From NCBI GenBank assembly GCA_026932235.1, contig JAIXKR010000006.1, positions 62,001-126,000 of the forward strand: DNA of 64,000 bases, given 5' to 3'. Shown here piece by piece: positions 35,888-43,935 of this stretch; position 1 is the first letter of the stretch, and each line of letters opens with the position of its first letter. The position numbers and the translations under genes were made by a program. This stretch comes from Burkholderiales bacterium. Its GTDB lineage: Bacteria; Pseudomonadota; Gammaproteobacteria; Burkholderiales; Burkholderiaceae_C. The notes under the pieces are model-generated. The model saw only the letters and a program-made list of their open reading frames with translations. It was not told the origin of the DNA and did no database searches.

Positions 35888-37162
35888 TCAGCCGGCGTAC
35901 TTGCGCGCGGCGTCGAACATCGCGCGCACGTTGGGCGTCGGCGTCTCGTCGGGAATGCCGAAGGCGCCGTCGAGGATCAGCTTGCCGCCCTTGCGCCAGA
36001 CCTCGTCGACCAGGCGCTTGACCGCGGCGTCGATCTCGTCGGGCGTGCCGGTGGTCAGCAGCGAGGGCGAGAGGTTGCCGCGCAGCGCGACGCGGTCGCC
36101 CAGCACCTCGAAGGCCTTGACCATGTCGGTGCGCTCGAACCAGTAGATGCACTTCCCGGCGGGAATGTCCTTGATCACCTCGAGGCGCTTGGTGCAGTCC
36201 GACTCCCACAGCGGCATCGGCACCAGGTCGGCCTCGATCAGGCCCAGCATCATGCGGCGGAACGGCGGCCACCAGAATTCCTCGAACTGCTTCGGGCTCA
36301 TGAAGGCATCGGGCGCCCAGTGGATCGGGATGAAGACGATCGGATGGTTGGCGGCCTTGGCGTTGGTGATCGTCATGCGCGTCAGGAACACGGCCGCCTT
36401 GTCGAGCACGAGCTTGAGCTTGTCGCGATGCCGGTACAAGTCCTTCATCATGCCGGTGGCGCCGCGGAAGTAGTCGGCGATGAAGTCGTAGGGCGAAACC
36501 GAGTTGACGCCGTTGACCAGCGGGAAGCCCGCGGCGGCGACGCGCTGCGTCCAGTCGACGTGATGGCCGAACAAGGCCGCCGACTCCTCGGCTGCGGCGA
36601 CGATGCGCTCGAAGGAGGCGCGCACCTCGGGCAGCGCGAAGTTGCGGATTCCCGCGACGAGGCGGAAGTAGTGCAAGCCGGGGAACACCGGCAGCTTGTC
36701 GAAGCCCTCGAAGGCGCCGCCCACGCGCGGCAGGTACTTGTGGATGTAGAAGCCCGTCGGGTCGAAGAGGAAGTCGTCGTACTCCTCGGCCGACATGTAC
36801 TCGCGGTCCAGGTACTGGAAGGGCTGCATGTCGCCGACGCCGTGGCCGGGCCACTGCAACTGCTTGAAGTCCAGCTTTTCGAGCGCGCGCCCGGCGGCCG
36901 TTCCCATCACGAGCGGGAACACGGCATCGGGCTCGAAGTCGAGCACGGCGTCGAGGCACACGCGCTTGCACGCCTCGTAGTCGTACATCAGGTCCCTGTA
37001 GCTGATGCCGCCATAGGTGGCGGGCCAGAAGAAGCTCTGCATCGCCACCGGCATGCGGTCGGGCTGCTCGAGCCGGGCGCAGGCGAGGATGCGCGCCATG
37101 CGCGCGTCGTACGCGGCCTTGGCGGCCTCGCTCTGCGGGTAGGGGCCGGTGCCTGCCGTCAT
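35888..37162 (-). CDS. UroD-family corrinoid methyltransferase
   Basis: 424-residue member of the uroporphyrinogen decarboxylase-like methyltransferase family (as in CmuA and MtaA). Diagnostic parts: DRMPVAMQSFFWPATYGGISYRDLM, YDFIADYFRGATGMMKDLYRH, HWAPDAFMSPKQFEEFWWP, and YWFERTDMVKAFEVLGDRVALRGN. It is not a heme enzyme: it lies between corrinoid-protein and activase genes. Expected to take the methyl group from the substrate to the corrinoid. I could not place the usual His-Cys-Cys zinc site with confidence. Start ATG overlaps the corrinoid-protein stop by 4 bp. Confidence 0.9.
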   Translation of the reverse strand: MTAGTGPYPQSEAAKAAYDARMARILACARLEQPDRMPVAMQSFFWPATYGGISYRDLMYDYEACKRVCLDAVLDFEPDAVFPLVMGTAAGRALEKLDFKQLQWPGHGVGDMQPFQYLDREYMSAEEYDDFLFDPTGFYIHKYLPRVGGAFEGFDKLPVFPGLHYFRLVAGIRNFALPEVRASFERIVAAAEESAALFGHHVDWTQRVAAAGFPLVNGVNSVSPYDFIADYFRGATGMMKDLYRHRDKLKLVLDKAAVFLTRMTITNAKAANHPIVFIPIHWAPDAFMSPKQFEEFWWPPFRRMMLGLIEADLVPMPLWESDCTKRLEVIKDIPAGKCIYWFERTDMVKAFEVLGDRVALRGNLSPSLLTTGTPDEIDAAVKRLVDEVWRKGGKLILDGAFGIPDETPTPNVRAMFDAARKYAG

Positions 37163-37824
37163 GCCGCCACCCCCATCCAGCCGCGGCACAGGCCGACGGC
37201 CTCGACGGCATTGACGCCGAAGGCGTCGGCGCCGGTGTAGGCGCGCACGGTCTCGTCGATCTGGCCGCCGCCGACCATGACCTTGAAATCCTTGCGCAGG
37301 CCCGCGTCGTCGAACGCCGCGATCGTCTCCTTCATCGAGTCGAAGGCCAGCGTGAGGAAGCCCGAGAGGCCGACGACGGCGGGCTTGAAGGCCTTGATCT
37401 CGTCGATGAACTTCTGCACCGGCACGTCGATGCCGATGTCCCTGACTTCGAAGCCGTTGATGTCGAGCATGAAGCTGACGATGTTCTTGCCGATGTCGTG
37501 CAGGTCGCCGTGCACGGTGCCGATGAGCACGCGGCCATGCGTCGCCGCGGCGCCGCCGCCGGCCTTGATCAGGGGCTTGGCGACCGCGCCGATGGTGTCC
37601 AGCATCTCGCCGGCGAGCACCAGTTCGGGCAGGAAGTACTCGCCCTCCTCGAAGCGCTGGCCGACGATGTCCATCGCCGCGCGGCACAGGTCGAGCACGC
37701 GCATGGGGTCGATGCCGCGCTCCAGCAGCATCGCGCGCGCCAGCGGCAGCGCGTCGTCCTCGTTCATGTCGGCCAGCCAGTGCACGAGCTGGCGCTCCTC
37801 GTCGGTCCAGTTGTCGGTGCTCAT
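37159..37824 (-). CDS. Corrinoid (B12-binding) methyl carrier protein
   Basis: 221-residue MtaC/MtbC-type corrinoid protein. Residues 1-90 form the four-helix cap (EGEYFLPELVLAGEML); the cobalamin domain has the base-off signature D107-x-H109-x-x-G112 in HGDLHDIGKN, with VGLSGFLTL and VMVGGGQID completing the site. It carries the methyl group as methylcobalamin between the UroD-type and pterin-type methyltransferases. Preceded by the MetV-MetF fusion gene after 29 bases. Full-length and standard in all motifs. Confidence 0.95.
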   Translation of the reverse strand: MSTDNWTDEERQLVHWLADMNEDDALPLARAMLLERGIDPMRVLDLCRAAMDIVGQRFEEGEYFLPELVLAGEMLDTIGAVAKPLIKAGGGAAATHGRVLIGTVHGDLHDIGKNIVSFMLDINGFEVRDIGIDVPVQKFIDEIKAFKPAVVGLSGFLTLAFDSMKETIAAFDDAGLRKDFKVMVGGGQIDETVRAYTGADAFGVNAVEAVGLCRGWMGVAA

Positions 37825-37853
37825 CGCGGTGCGTCTCCGGTTGGGGGTCTGGG

Positions 37854-39296
37854 TCAGGCGATCTCGGTTTCGACGGACGGCGTGCGCAGGCCGGCGTCGA
37901 CGATGATGCGGGCCAGCGTCGACTCGTTGCGGTGGCCCATCAGGTGCACGCCGGCCACGCCTTCGATGCGGCGCAGCGCGTGAATCGTCTCCACCGCCAC
38001 GCGCACGCCCTCGGCGCGTGGGTCGGCGGCGGCGGCGATGCGGTCGGTGACCGCTTCGGGAACGCGCACGCCGGGAACGTGGTCGGCCATCCAGCGCAGC
38101 GCCTTGGCGCTGGGCAGGGTGCCGACGCCGACGATGACGGCGGCACGCTCGTGCAGGCCGCGCGCGCGTACCGCACGCATGAAGTCCTCGAGCAGGCCGA
38201 GGTCGAAGCAGAACTGCGTCTGGATGAAGCGCGCGCCGGCGTCGATCTTGCGTTCGAGGTTGGCCACGCGCTCGGCGAAGGGGGCGACGAAGGGGTTGGC
38301 GGTGGCGCCGAGGAACAGGCGCGGCGCCTGCTCGAGCGGCCGGCCCGAGGCATAGCGCGCCTCGTCGCGCATGCCGCGCAGGATGTGCAGCAGGTTGACG
38401 GCGTCGAGGTCGAACACCGGCTTGGCCTGCGGATGGTCGCCCTGGCTCACGTCGTCGCCGGTCAGGCAGAGCACGTTGCGCACGCCCAGCGCCGCCGCGC
38501 CGAGGACGTCGCCCTGGACGGCGATGCGGTTGCGGTCGCGACAGCCGACCTGGCAGACCGGCTCGATTCCCGCCGCGGTGAGCACCGACGCCGCGGCGAC
38601 GCTCGACATGTGGCAGTTCGCGCCGGCGCCGTCGGTGATGTTGATGGCGTCGACGAGGCCGTGAAAGCGCCGCGCGCGCTCGATCAGCGGACGCGGGTCG
38701 GGCGAGTCGGGCGGCGCGATCTCGACCGTGACGATGAAGCGCCGCTGCGCGTGCCAGGCGCGGCAGGCGCGCTCGAGCGCGCTCACCGCCTCCTGCGCTG
38801 CCGGTGCGGGCGCAGCCGGTGCTGCGGGTGCCGGCTCGGGCGCGGCGCGGCGCGAGACCGTGATCGCCTGCAACCAGGTCGAGCGACCTTGCAGCCGCCA
38901 GTCGAGCGCGGGCACGCGCTGCGTCCAGGTCGGCGTGTGCCCGGGGGCGATGCGAAGGTCGCCCTCGGTGGCGTCGAGCCAGACGCAGCGCATCCCGGGG
39001 TGCACTTCGCAGCCGCCGTCGGCGCGCACGCCGCCGCAGGGGCCGTTGCGCATCTGCTTGCCGCAGTTCATCGGGCAGGCCATGCCGGTCGACGACAAGC
39101 GGCAGTCGCCGCACATGCGGCAGTCGAAGAAGGCGCCCTTCAGCTGGCGTTCCAGCGGTGCCAGCAGGCCCTGCGCGCGCTCCTCGCCCAGGCCGCGGAC
39201 GACCGGCTGCAGCCTCGGTGCCCACGCGCAGACGCGGCGATAGAGCTGCCACAGCATGCGCGCACGCCGCACCGACCAGTCGCGGAGGAGCTTCAT
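37854..39296 (-). CDS. MetV-MetF fusion: methylenetetrahydrofolate reductase with N-terminal Cys-rich domain
   Basis: 480 residues combining two modules. Residues 1-110 hold eight cysteines (59, 62, 65, 74, 78, 87, 96, 104) in the pattern of the zinc/iron-sulfur MetV-like domain (PF12225). After a Pro/Ala linker (about 150-170), residues 185-470 are a MetF barrel: VTVEIAPPDSPD, INITDGAGANCHMSS, VLCLTGDDVSQGDHP, FIQTQFCFD. Expected reaction: methyl-H4folate to methylene-H4folate, in the oxidising direction here. First gene of the eight-gene operon. Confidence 0.9.
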   Translation of the reverse strand: MKLLRDWSVRRARMLWQLYRRVCAWAPRLQPVVRGLGEERAQGLLAPLERQLKGAFFDCRMCGDCRLSSTGMACPMNCGKQMRNGPCGGVRADGGCEVHPGMRCVWLDATEGDLRIAPGHTPTWTQRVPALDWRLQGRSTWLQAITVSRRAAPEPAPAAPAAPAPAAQEAVSALERACRAWHAQRRFIVTVEIAPPDSPDPRPLIERARRFHGLVDAINITDGAGANCHMSSVAAASVLTAAGIEPVCQVGCRDRNRIAVQGDVLGAAALGVRNVLCLTGDDVSQGDHPQAKPVFDLDAVNLLHILRGMRDEARYASGRPLEQAPRLFLGATANPFVAPFAERVANLERKIDAGARFIQTQFCFDLGLLEDFMRAVRARGLHERAAVIVGVGTLPSAKALRWMADHVPGVRVPEAVTDRIAAAADPRAEGVRVAVETIHALRRIEGVAGVHLMGHRNESTLARIIVDAGLRTPSVETEIA

Positions 39297-39316
39297 CGTC
39301 GCTCGGCTTCCTCGGT

Positions 39317-39340
39317 ATTGGATCCCGAATTGGATCCCGT
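39317..39340 (-). promoter_or_regulatory. Tandem VanR-type operator pair
   Basis: Two directly abutting 12-bp elements, ATTGGATCCCGA (39317-39328) and ATTGGATCCCGT (39329-39340). From memory, the Caulobacter VanR operator is ATTGGATCCAAT; each element keeps the first nine bases. They lie just downstream of the minus-strand -10 box, covering the likely transcription start, as expected for repression of the demethylation operon. Confidence 0.65.
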
Positions 39341-39344
39341 GGCG

Positions 39345-39372
39345 ATCATAGTTCGCTGCCCATTCGCGTCAA
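39345..39372 (-). promoter_or_regulatory. Promoter of the corrinoid methyl-transfer operon
   Basis: Minus strand: -35 TTGACG (39372-39367), 16-base spacer, -10 TATGAT (39350-39345). Both boxes match the sigma70 consensus at five of six positions or nearly so, remarkable in this GC-rich genome. Transcription would start near 39338, inside the tandem operator. Confidence 0.65.
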
Positions 39373-39425
39373 GCACGAGTCGGCAATGAAGGGGTGAACG
39401 TTGAGATAGATCAGGGTATCGCCTG

Positions 39426-39439
39426 ATTTGGATCCAAAT
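39426..39439. promoter_or_regulatory. Perfect palindromic VanR-type operator
   Basis: ATTTGGATCCAAAT is a perfect 14-bp palindrome with the TTGGATCCAA core of VanR operators. It overlaps the -35 box of the plus-strand promoter. Confidence 0.7.
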
Positions 39440-39454
39440 GACAAAACATAGAAT
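39427..39454 (+). promoter_or_regulatory. Candidate promoter of the MetE-like/Liv operon
   Basis: TTTGGA (39427-39432) and TAGAAT (39449-39454) with a 16-base spacer. The -10 box is good, the -35 weak and embedded in the palindromic operator. The start codon of the first gene is about 150 bases downstream. Confidence 0.45.
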
Positions 39455-39611
39455 CCCATCGTTCGAGCGATTGGCGACATCGAGCGAGCCGTGCCGCCGC
39501 TCGCCGTGGGATCCTCGGCCGGAGCCTCCTTCAACCGTCCCGGCTGTCGCCGGCCGCCTCCAGAACGCGACGAACCGCGATCAACCGCCACTGGCCCGTG
39601 GCCCAGGAACC

Positions 39612-40730
39612 ATGACGCTTCGCACCACGCCTCCCTTTCGTGCCGACCATGTCGGCAGCTTTCTCCGGCCGGCCTACCTGCTGGAGGCGCGCGAGCGGCA
39701 CTTCGTCGAGAAGAGCCTCAGCGCCGAGGGGCTGCGCGCCGTCGAGGATCGGGCCATCGAGGAGATCGTCCGCTTCCAGCAGGACGTGGGATTGCAGAGC
39801 ATCACCGACGGCGAGTTCCGCCGCACCTACTTCCACATCGATTTCCTCGAGCAGCTGGGCGGCGTCAAGACCGACATCCCGGTGACCGTGAAGAAGCCCG
39901 ACGGCAGCGAGGAACTCGCCCCGCCGGTGATTCGCGTCACCGACAAGGTGCGCCACGCCAAGGACATCCAGCTCGCGGACTTCAACTACCTGAAGAGCCG
40001 GGTGGCGCCCGGAATGACGCCCAAGGTGACCATCCCGAGCCCGACCATGCTGCATTTCCGCGGCGGTCGCGCGGGCATCAGCCGCGAGGCCTATCCCGAA
40101 CTCGATCCGGTCTTCTACGACGACGTCGCCGACGCCTATGGCGCCGAACTGAAGAGCCTGTACGAGGCCGGCTGCCGCTACGTGCAGATGGACGACACCA
40201 ACATGGCCTACCTGTGCGACGAGCGCATGCGCGAGGCCGCGCGCCAGCGCGGTGACGACCCCGACGAGCTGCCGCACCGCTATGCCGCCTTCATCAACAA
40301 GGTGGTCGCGCGCAAGCCCGCGGGCATGACGCTGGCGATGCACCTTTGCCGCGGCAACTTCAAGAGCACCCATGCCGCCGCCGGCAACTACGAGCCGGTG
40401 GCGCAGGCGCTGTTGTCGGAGATGCAGCTCGACGCCTTCTTCATGGAGTACGACGACGATCGCTCGGGCGACTTCCGGCCGCTGCGCCACCTGAAGCCGG
40501 GCAAGATCGTCGTGCTCGGGCTGGTGACCACCAAGTTCGGCAAGCTGGAGAGCAAGGACGACCTCAAGCGCCGCATCGACGAGGCCGCCAAGTACGCGCC
40601 GCTGGAGCAACTCGCGCTGAGTCCGCAGTGCGGCTTTTCCAGCACCGTGCACGGCAACAACATCGCCGTCGAGGACCAGCGCCGCAAGCTGGCGCTGGTG
40701 GTCGAGACCGCGCGTGAAGTCTGGTCCTGA
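39612..40730 (+). CDS. MetE-like cobalamin-independent methyltransferase
   Basis: 372-residue protein equal to the C-terminal catalytic barrel of MetE, as in YxjG/YxjH-type proteins. Zinc ligands are visible in AMHLCRGN (His, Cys), FMEYDDDRSG (Glu) and LSPQCGFSS (Cys). The opening PFRADHVGSFLRP is the family start. It could pass methyl groups from methyl-H4folate or the substrate to a thiol such as homocysteine. The ATG at 39612 has AGGA six bases upstream. First gene of the plus-strand operon that goes on to a Liv importer after 96 bases. Confidence 0.9.
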   Translation: MTLRTTPPFRADHVGSFLRPAYLLEARERHFVEKSLSAEGLRAVEDRAIEEIVRFQQDVGLQSITDGEFRRTYFHIDFLEQLGGVKTDIPVTVKKPDGSEELAPPVIRVTDKVRHAKDIQLADFNYLKSRVAPGMTPKVTIPSPTMLHFRGGRAGISREAYPELDPVFYDDVADAYGAELKSLYEAGCRYVQMDDTNMAYLCDERMREAARQRGDDPDELPHRYAAFINKVVARKPAGMTLAMHLCRGNFKSTHAAAGNYEPVAQALLSEMQLDAFFMEYDDDRSGDFRPLRHLKPGKIVVLGLVTTKFGKLESKDDLKRRIDEAAKYAPLEQLALSPQCGFSSTVHGNNIAVEDQRRKLALVVETAREVWS

Positions 40731-40826
40731 GCCGGGATCGTGGCGCCGGGCGGCCCCGGCGACCGCTCCCGCATCCGATCCCCGCAACGAGACCCGGGAC
40801 AAAGCCCGAAACCAGGAGACGAGCCG

Positions 40827-41999
40827 ATGAAGATGCGCCGCACCCGATTGCTGACCTTGCTCGCGGCGGCCGCCGCGGCCTTCGTCGTGACGCCGCTGCG
40901 GGCCCAGTCCGACACCGTGAAGATCGGCGTCATCCTGCCGATGACCGGGGCGCAGGCCTCCACCGGCCGCCAGATCGATGCCGCCGTGAAGCTGTGGGTG
41001 GCGCAGCACGGCGACAGGGTCGCGGGGAAGAAGGTGGAGGTCATCGTCAAGGATGACCAGAGCCTGCCGGACCAGACGCGCCGCCTGGCGCAGGAACTGG
41101 TCGTCAACGACAAGGTGATCGCGCTTGCCGGCATGGGCATCACGCCCTCGGCGATGGCGGTGGCGCCGATCGCCACGCAGAGCAAGACGCCGCTGGTGGT
41201 GATGGCGGCGGCGACCTCGTCGATCACCGAGGCGTCGCCCTTCGTCGTGCGCAGCAGCTTCACGCTGCCGCAGGTGGCCGTGGCCATCGCCGAGTGGGCG
41301 CACAAGAACAACATCAAGCGCACCGTCACGCTCGTGGCCGACTACGGGCCCGGCTTCGACGCCGAGAAGTACTTCGCCGAGCGCGTCACGCTCAACGGCG
41401 GCCAGGTGCTGGAGAAGCTGCGCACACCGCTGCGCGCGCCCGATTTCGCGCCCGTGCTGCAGAAGGTGCGCGACGCCAAGCCCGAGGCGCTGTTCGTCTT
41501 CCTGCCTTCGGGCCAGGGCGCGGCCTTCATGAAGCAGTTCGGCGAACGCGGGCTGGACAAGGCCGGCGTGCGCCTGATCGCCACCGGCGACGTGACCGAC
41601 GACGACCAGCTCGCCGACATGGGCGATGTCGCGCTCGGCGTCATCAGCTCGCACCACTACTCGGCCGACCACCCGAGCGCGATGAACCAGAAGTTCGTCG
41701 CGGGCTTCACGGCCGCCAACAAGTTCCGCCCCAACTTCATGGCCATGGGCGGCTACGACGGCATGCGCATCATCTACAAGGCGCTGGAAGCCAGCAAGGG
41801 CGCCGGCGGCGAAGCGCTGCTGGCGGGCATGAAAGGCCAGATCTTCGAGAGCCCGCGCGGCCCGGTGCTGATCGACGCGCAGACGCGCGACATCGTGCAG
41901 GACATCTACATCCGCAAGGTCGAGAAGAAGAACGGCCAGCTCTGGAACGTCGAGTTCGACGTCATCAAGGCGATGAAGGATCCGGGCAAGCAGAAGTAG
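40827..41999 (+). CDS. Periplasmic substrate-binding protein of Liv-type importer (second system)
   Basis: 390-residue binding protein. A signal peptide ends around LRAQ (residues 24-27), followed by DTVKIGVILPMTGAQASTGRQIDAAVKLWV, the type I periplasmic binding fold. A GGAG ribosome site precedes the ATG at 40827. Given the shared control region with the corrinoid operon, the ligand is inferred to be the methylated substrate of that system; sequence alone does not tell. Confidence 0.92.
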   Translation: MKMRRTRLLTLLAAAAAAFVVTPLRAQSDTVKIGVILPMTGAQASTGRQIDAAVKLWVAQHGDRVAGKKVEVIVKDDQSLPDQTRRLAQELVVNDKVIALAGMGITPSAMAVAPIATQSKTPLVVMAAATSSITEASPFVVRSSFTLPQVAVAIAEWAHKNNIKRTVTLVADYGPGFDAEKYFAERVTLNGGQVLEKLRTPLRAPDFAPVLQKVRDAKPEALFVFLPSGQGAAFMKQFGERGLDKAGVRLIATGDVTDDDQLADMGDVALGVISSHHYSADHPSAMNQKFVAGFTAANKFRPNFMAMGGYDGMRIIYKALEASKGAGGEALLAGMKGQIFESPRGPVLIDAQTRDIVQDIYIRKVEKKNGQLWNVEFDVIKAMKDPGKQK

Positions 42000-42042
42000 T
42001 GCCGGCGACAGCCAGGCGCGTGCCCGAGCCATCGATCGGCCG

Positions 42043-42915
42043 ATGCTGACCCTGATCTTCGACGGCATCGCCTACGGCATGCTGCTGTTCGTGCTCTCGC
42101 TCGGCCTGGCCGTGACGATGGGCCTGATGAACTTCATCAACCTCGCGCACGGGGCCTTCGCGATGCTGGGCGGCTACGTGCTCGTGGTGCTGATGCGGCA
42201 GCAGGGCTGGCCCTTCCTGGCCTGCCTGCCCGCGGCCTTCGTCGCCGCGGCGCTGGTCGGCGCGCTCGCCGAAAGGACGCTCTACCGGCCGATGTACAAG
42301 CGTCCGCACCTCGACCAGGTGCTGTTCTCGATCGGGCTGACCTTCATGGCGGTGGCCGCGACCGACTACTTCATGGGCTCGCAGCAGGTCAACGTGCAAA
42401 CGCCGGGCTGGCTCAGCGGGCGCATCGAACTCGGCAGCGGCGACTGGATGCTGGGCATGGGCCGCTACCGGCTCTTCATCGTCGTCGTCTGCGTCGCCCT
42501 GGCGCTGGCGCTGCAGGCCATCCTTGCCTTCACGCGCTTCGGCAGCCGGCTGCGCGCGGCGGTGGACGACCCGCGCGTGGCCGCCGGGCTCGGCATCCCG
42601 GTCGATCGCGTCTTCCTGCTCACCTTCGCTTTCGGTTCGGGGCTGGCCGGATTGGGCGGCGCCCTGGGCGTGGACGTGCTCGGCCTGGACCCGAGCTTCC
42701 CGTTCAAGTTCATGGTGTATTTCCTCATCGTGTGCTCGGTGGGCGGCACGAGCTCGATCACCGGTCCGCTGGTGGCGGCGCTTCTGCTGGGTCTGGCCGA
42801 CGTGTTCGGCAAGTACTACGTTCCCAAGCTCGGCGGCTTCATCGTCTACGGGCTGATGATCGCGATCCTGCTGTGGCGGCCGCAGGGCCTGTTCTCGGCC
42901 ATGGCGCGCAAATGA
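42043..42915 (+). CDS. Liv-type permease LivH (second system)
   Basis: 290-residue permease with the LivH-like start FDGIAYGMLLFVLSLGLAVTMGLMNFINLAHGAFAMLGGY and the later VVCSVGGTSSITGPLVAALLLGL-like block. About eight hydrophobic helices. It follows the binding protein after 43 bases and overlaps the livM start by 4 bp (ATGA). Confidence 0.93.
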   Translation: MLTLIFDGIAYGMLLFVLSLGLAVTMGLMNFINLAHGAFAMLGGYVLVVLMRQQGWPFLACLPAAFVAAALVGALAERTLYRPMYKRPHLDQVLFSIGLTFMAVAATDYFMGSQQVNVQTPGWLSGRIELGSGDWMLGMGRYRLFIVVVCVALALALQAILAFTRFGSRLRAAVDDPRVAAGLGIPVDRVFLLTFAFGSGLAGLGGALGVDVLGLDPSFPFKFMVYFLIVCSVGGTSSITGPLVAALLLGLADVFGKYYVPKLGGFIVYGLMIAILLWRPQGLFSAMARK

Positions 42916-43913
42916 AGGACGCTGCCGCCCCCAAGGACGCGGCGCCGGCGCCGGGCGCGGCGCTGCTGCTGCTGGCGCCGACGAAGTGGCGCCCCTGGGA
43001 ATACGCGCTGTGGCTCCTGATCGCCGCCACGCCCTTCGTCTTTGCGCAGCATGGCGCGCTCATCAACGAGATCGCCATCCTGGCGCTGTTCGCGCTGTCG
43101 CTGGACCTGATCCTCGGCTACGCCGGCATCGTCTCGCTGGGCCACGCCGCCTACTTCGGCGTCGGCGCCTACGGCGCCGCGCTGTTCGCCAAGCACGTGA
43201 TGCCCGATCCGCTGGTCGGGCTCGCGGTGGGGACGGCGCTGGGGGCGGTGCTGGGGCTGCTGACGAGCCCGATGATCGTGCGCGGCACCGACCTCACGCG
43301 CTTGATGGTGACCATGGGGATCGCGCTCGTGCTGTACGAACTGGCGAACCAGTTCGGCGAGTTCACCGGCGGCGCCGACGGCCTGCAGGGCGTGGTGCTG
43401 GGGCCGCTGCTGGGACGCTTCGAGTTCGACCTCGCCGGGCGCGTGGCCTCCTTCTATTCGCTGGCGGTGCTCTTCGTCGCCTTCGTGCTCATGCGGCGCA
43501 TCGTGCATTCGCCGCTGGGCCTGTCGATGCAGGCGCTGCGCGACAACCGGCTGCGCCTGCAGGCGCTGGGAATGAGCGTCAACGCGCGGCTCACGACCGT
43601 CTACACCGTGGGTTCGGCCCTCGCCGGAAGCGCGGGGGCGCTGCTTTCGCAGACCACGGGCTTCGCCAGCCTGGACGTGCTCGATTTCCACCGCAGCGCC
43701 GACGTCATGACGACGCTGATCATCGGCGGCGCCGGCTGGCTCTGGGGCGGGCTGATCGGCGCGGTGGCCTTCAAGGTGCTGCACGACCTGATCTCGTCTG
43801 TGACGACGCAGTACTGGACCTTCTGGATCGGCCTCTTCCTCGTGCTGCTGATGCTCGTGGGCCGCGAGCGCCTGTTCCGGCCCTGGACCTGGGTGCGGCG
43901 GAGCGCGGGATGA
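42912..43913 (+). CDS. Liv-type permease LivM (second system)
   Basis: 333-residue permease. After an Ala/Pro-rich leader of about 25 residues, the LivM hallmark FALSLDLILGYAGIVSLGHAAYFGVGAYGAALF is visible, then FTGGADGLQGV and a C-terminal GAGWLWGGLIGAVAFKVLHD block. Start chosen at the ATG overlapping the livH stop. 22 bases separate it from livG. Confidence 0.93.
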   Translation: MKDAAAPKDAAPAPGAALLLLAPTKWRPWEYALWLLIAATPFVFAQHGALINEIAILALFALSLDLILGYAGIVSLGHAAYFGVGAYGAALFAKHVMPDPLVGLAVGTALGAVLGLLTSPMIVRGTDLTRLMVTMGIALVLYELANQFGEFTGGADGLQGVVLGPLLGRFEFDLAGRVASFYSLAVLFVAFVLMRRIVHSPLGLSMQALRDNRLRLQALGMSVNARLTTVYTVGSALAGSAGALLSQTTGFASLDVLDFHRSADVMTTLIIGGAGWLWGGLIGAVAFKVLHDLISSVTTQYWTFWIGLFLVLLMLVGRERLFRPWTWVRRSAG

Positions 43914-43935
43914 GCAGGCCGGGAACGCGCGGGGC

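Larger units (their letters stand above)
39297..39611. promoter_or_regulatory. Divergent control region of the methyl-transfer regulon
   Basis: 315 bases without a gene, clearly more AT-rich than its surroundings, between the minus-strand MetV-MetF operon and the plus-strand MetE-like/Liv operon. It holds two promoters and three VanR-type operator cores, listed separately. The part from 39455 to 39611, the leader of the MetE-like gene, shows nothing else except an AGGA ribosome site just before the ATG. Confidence 0.7.

Noticed and set aside
35888..37162. Annotation as uroporphyrinogen decarboxylase of heme synthesis
   Set aside because: Sequence belongs to the methyltransferase branch and the neighbours are corrinoid genes.
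39508..39513. A further GGATCC near the MetE-like gene
   Set aside because: Lacks the TTGG/CCAA flanks of the VanR-type elements; likely chance.
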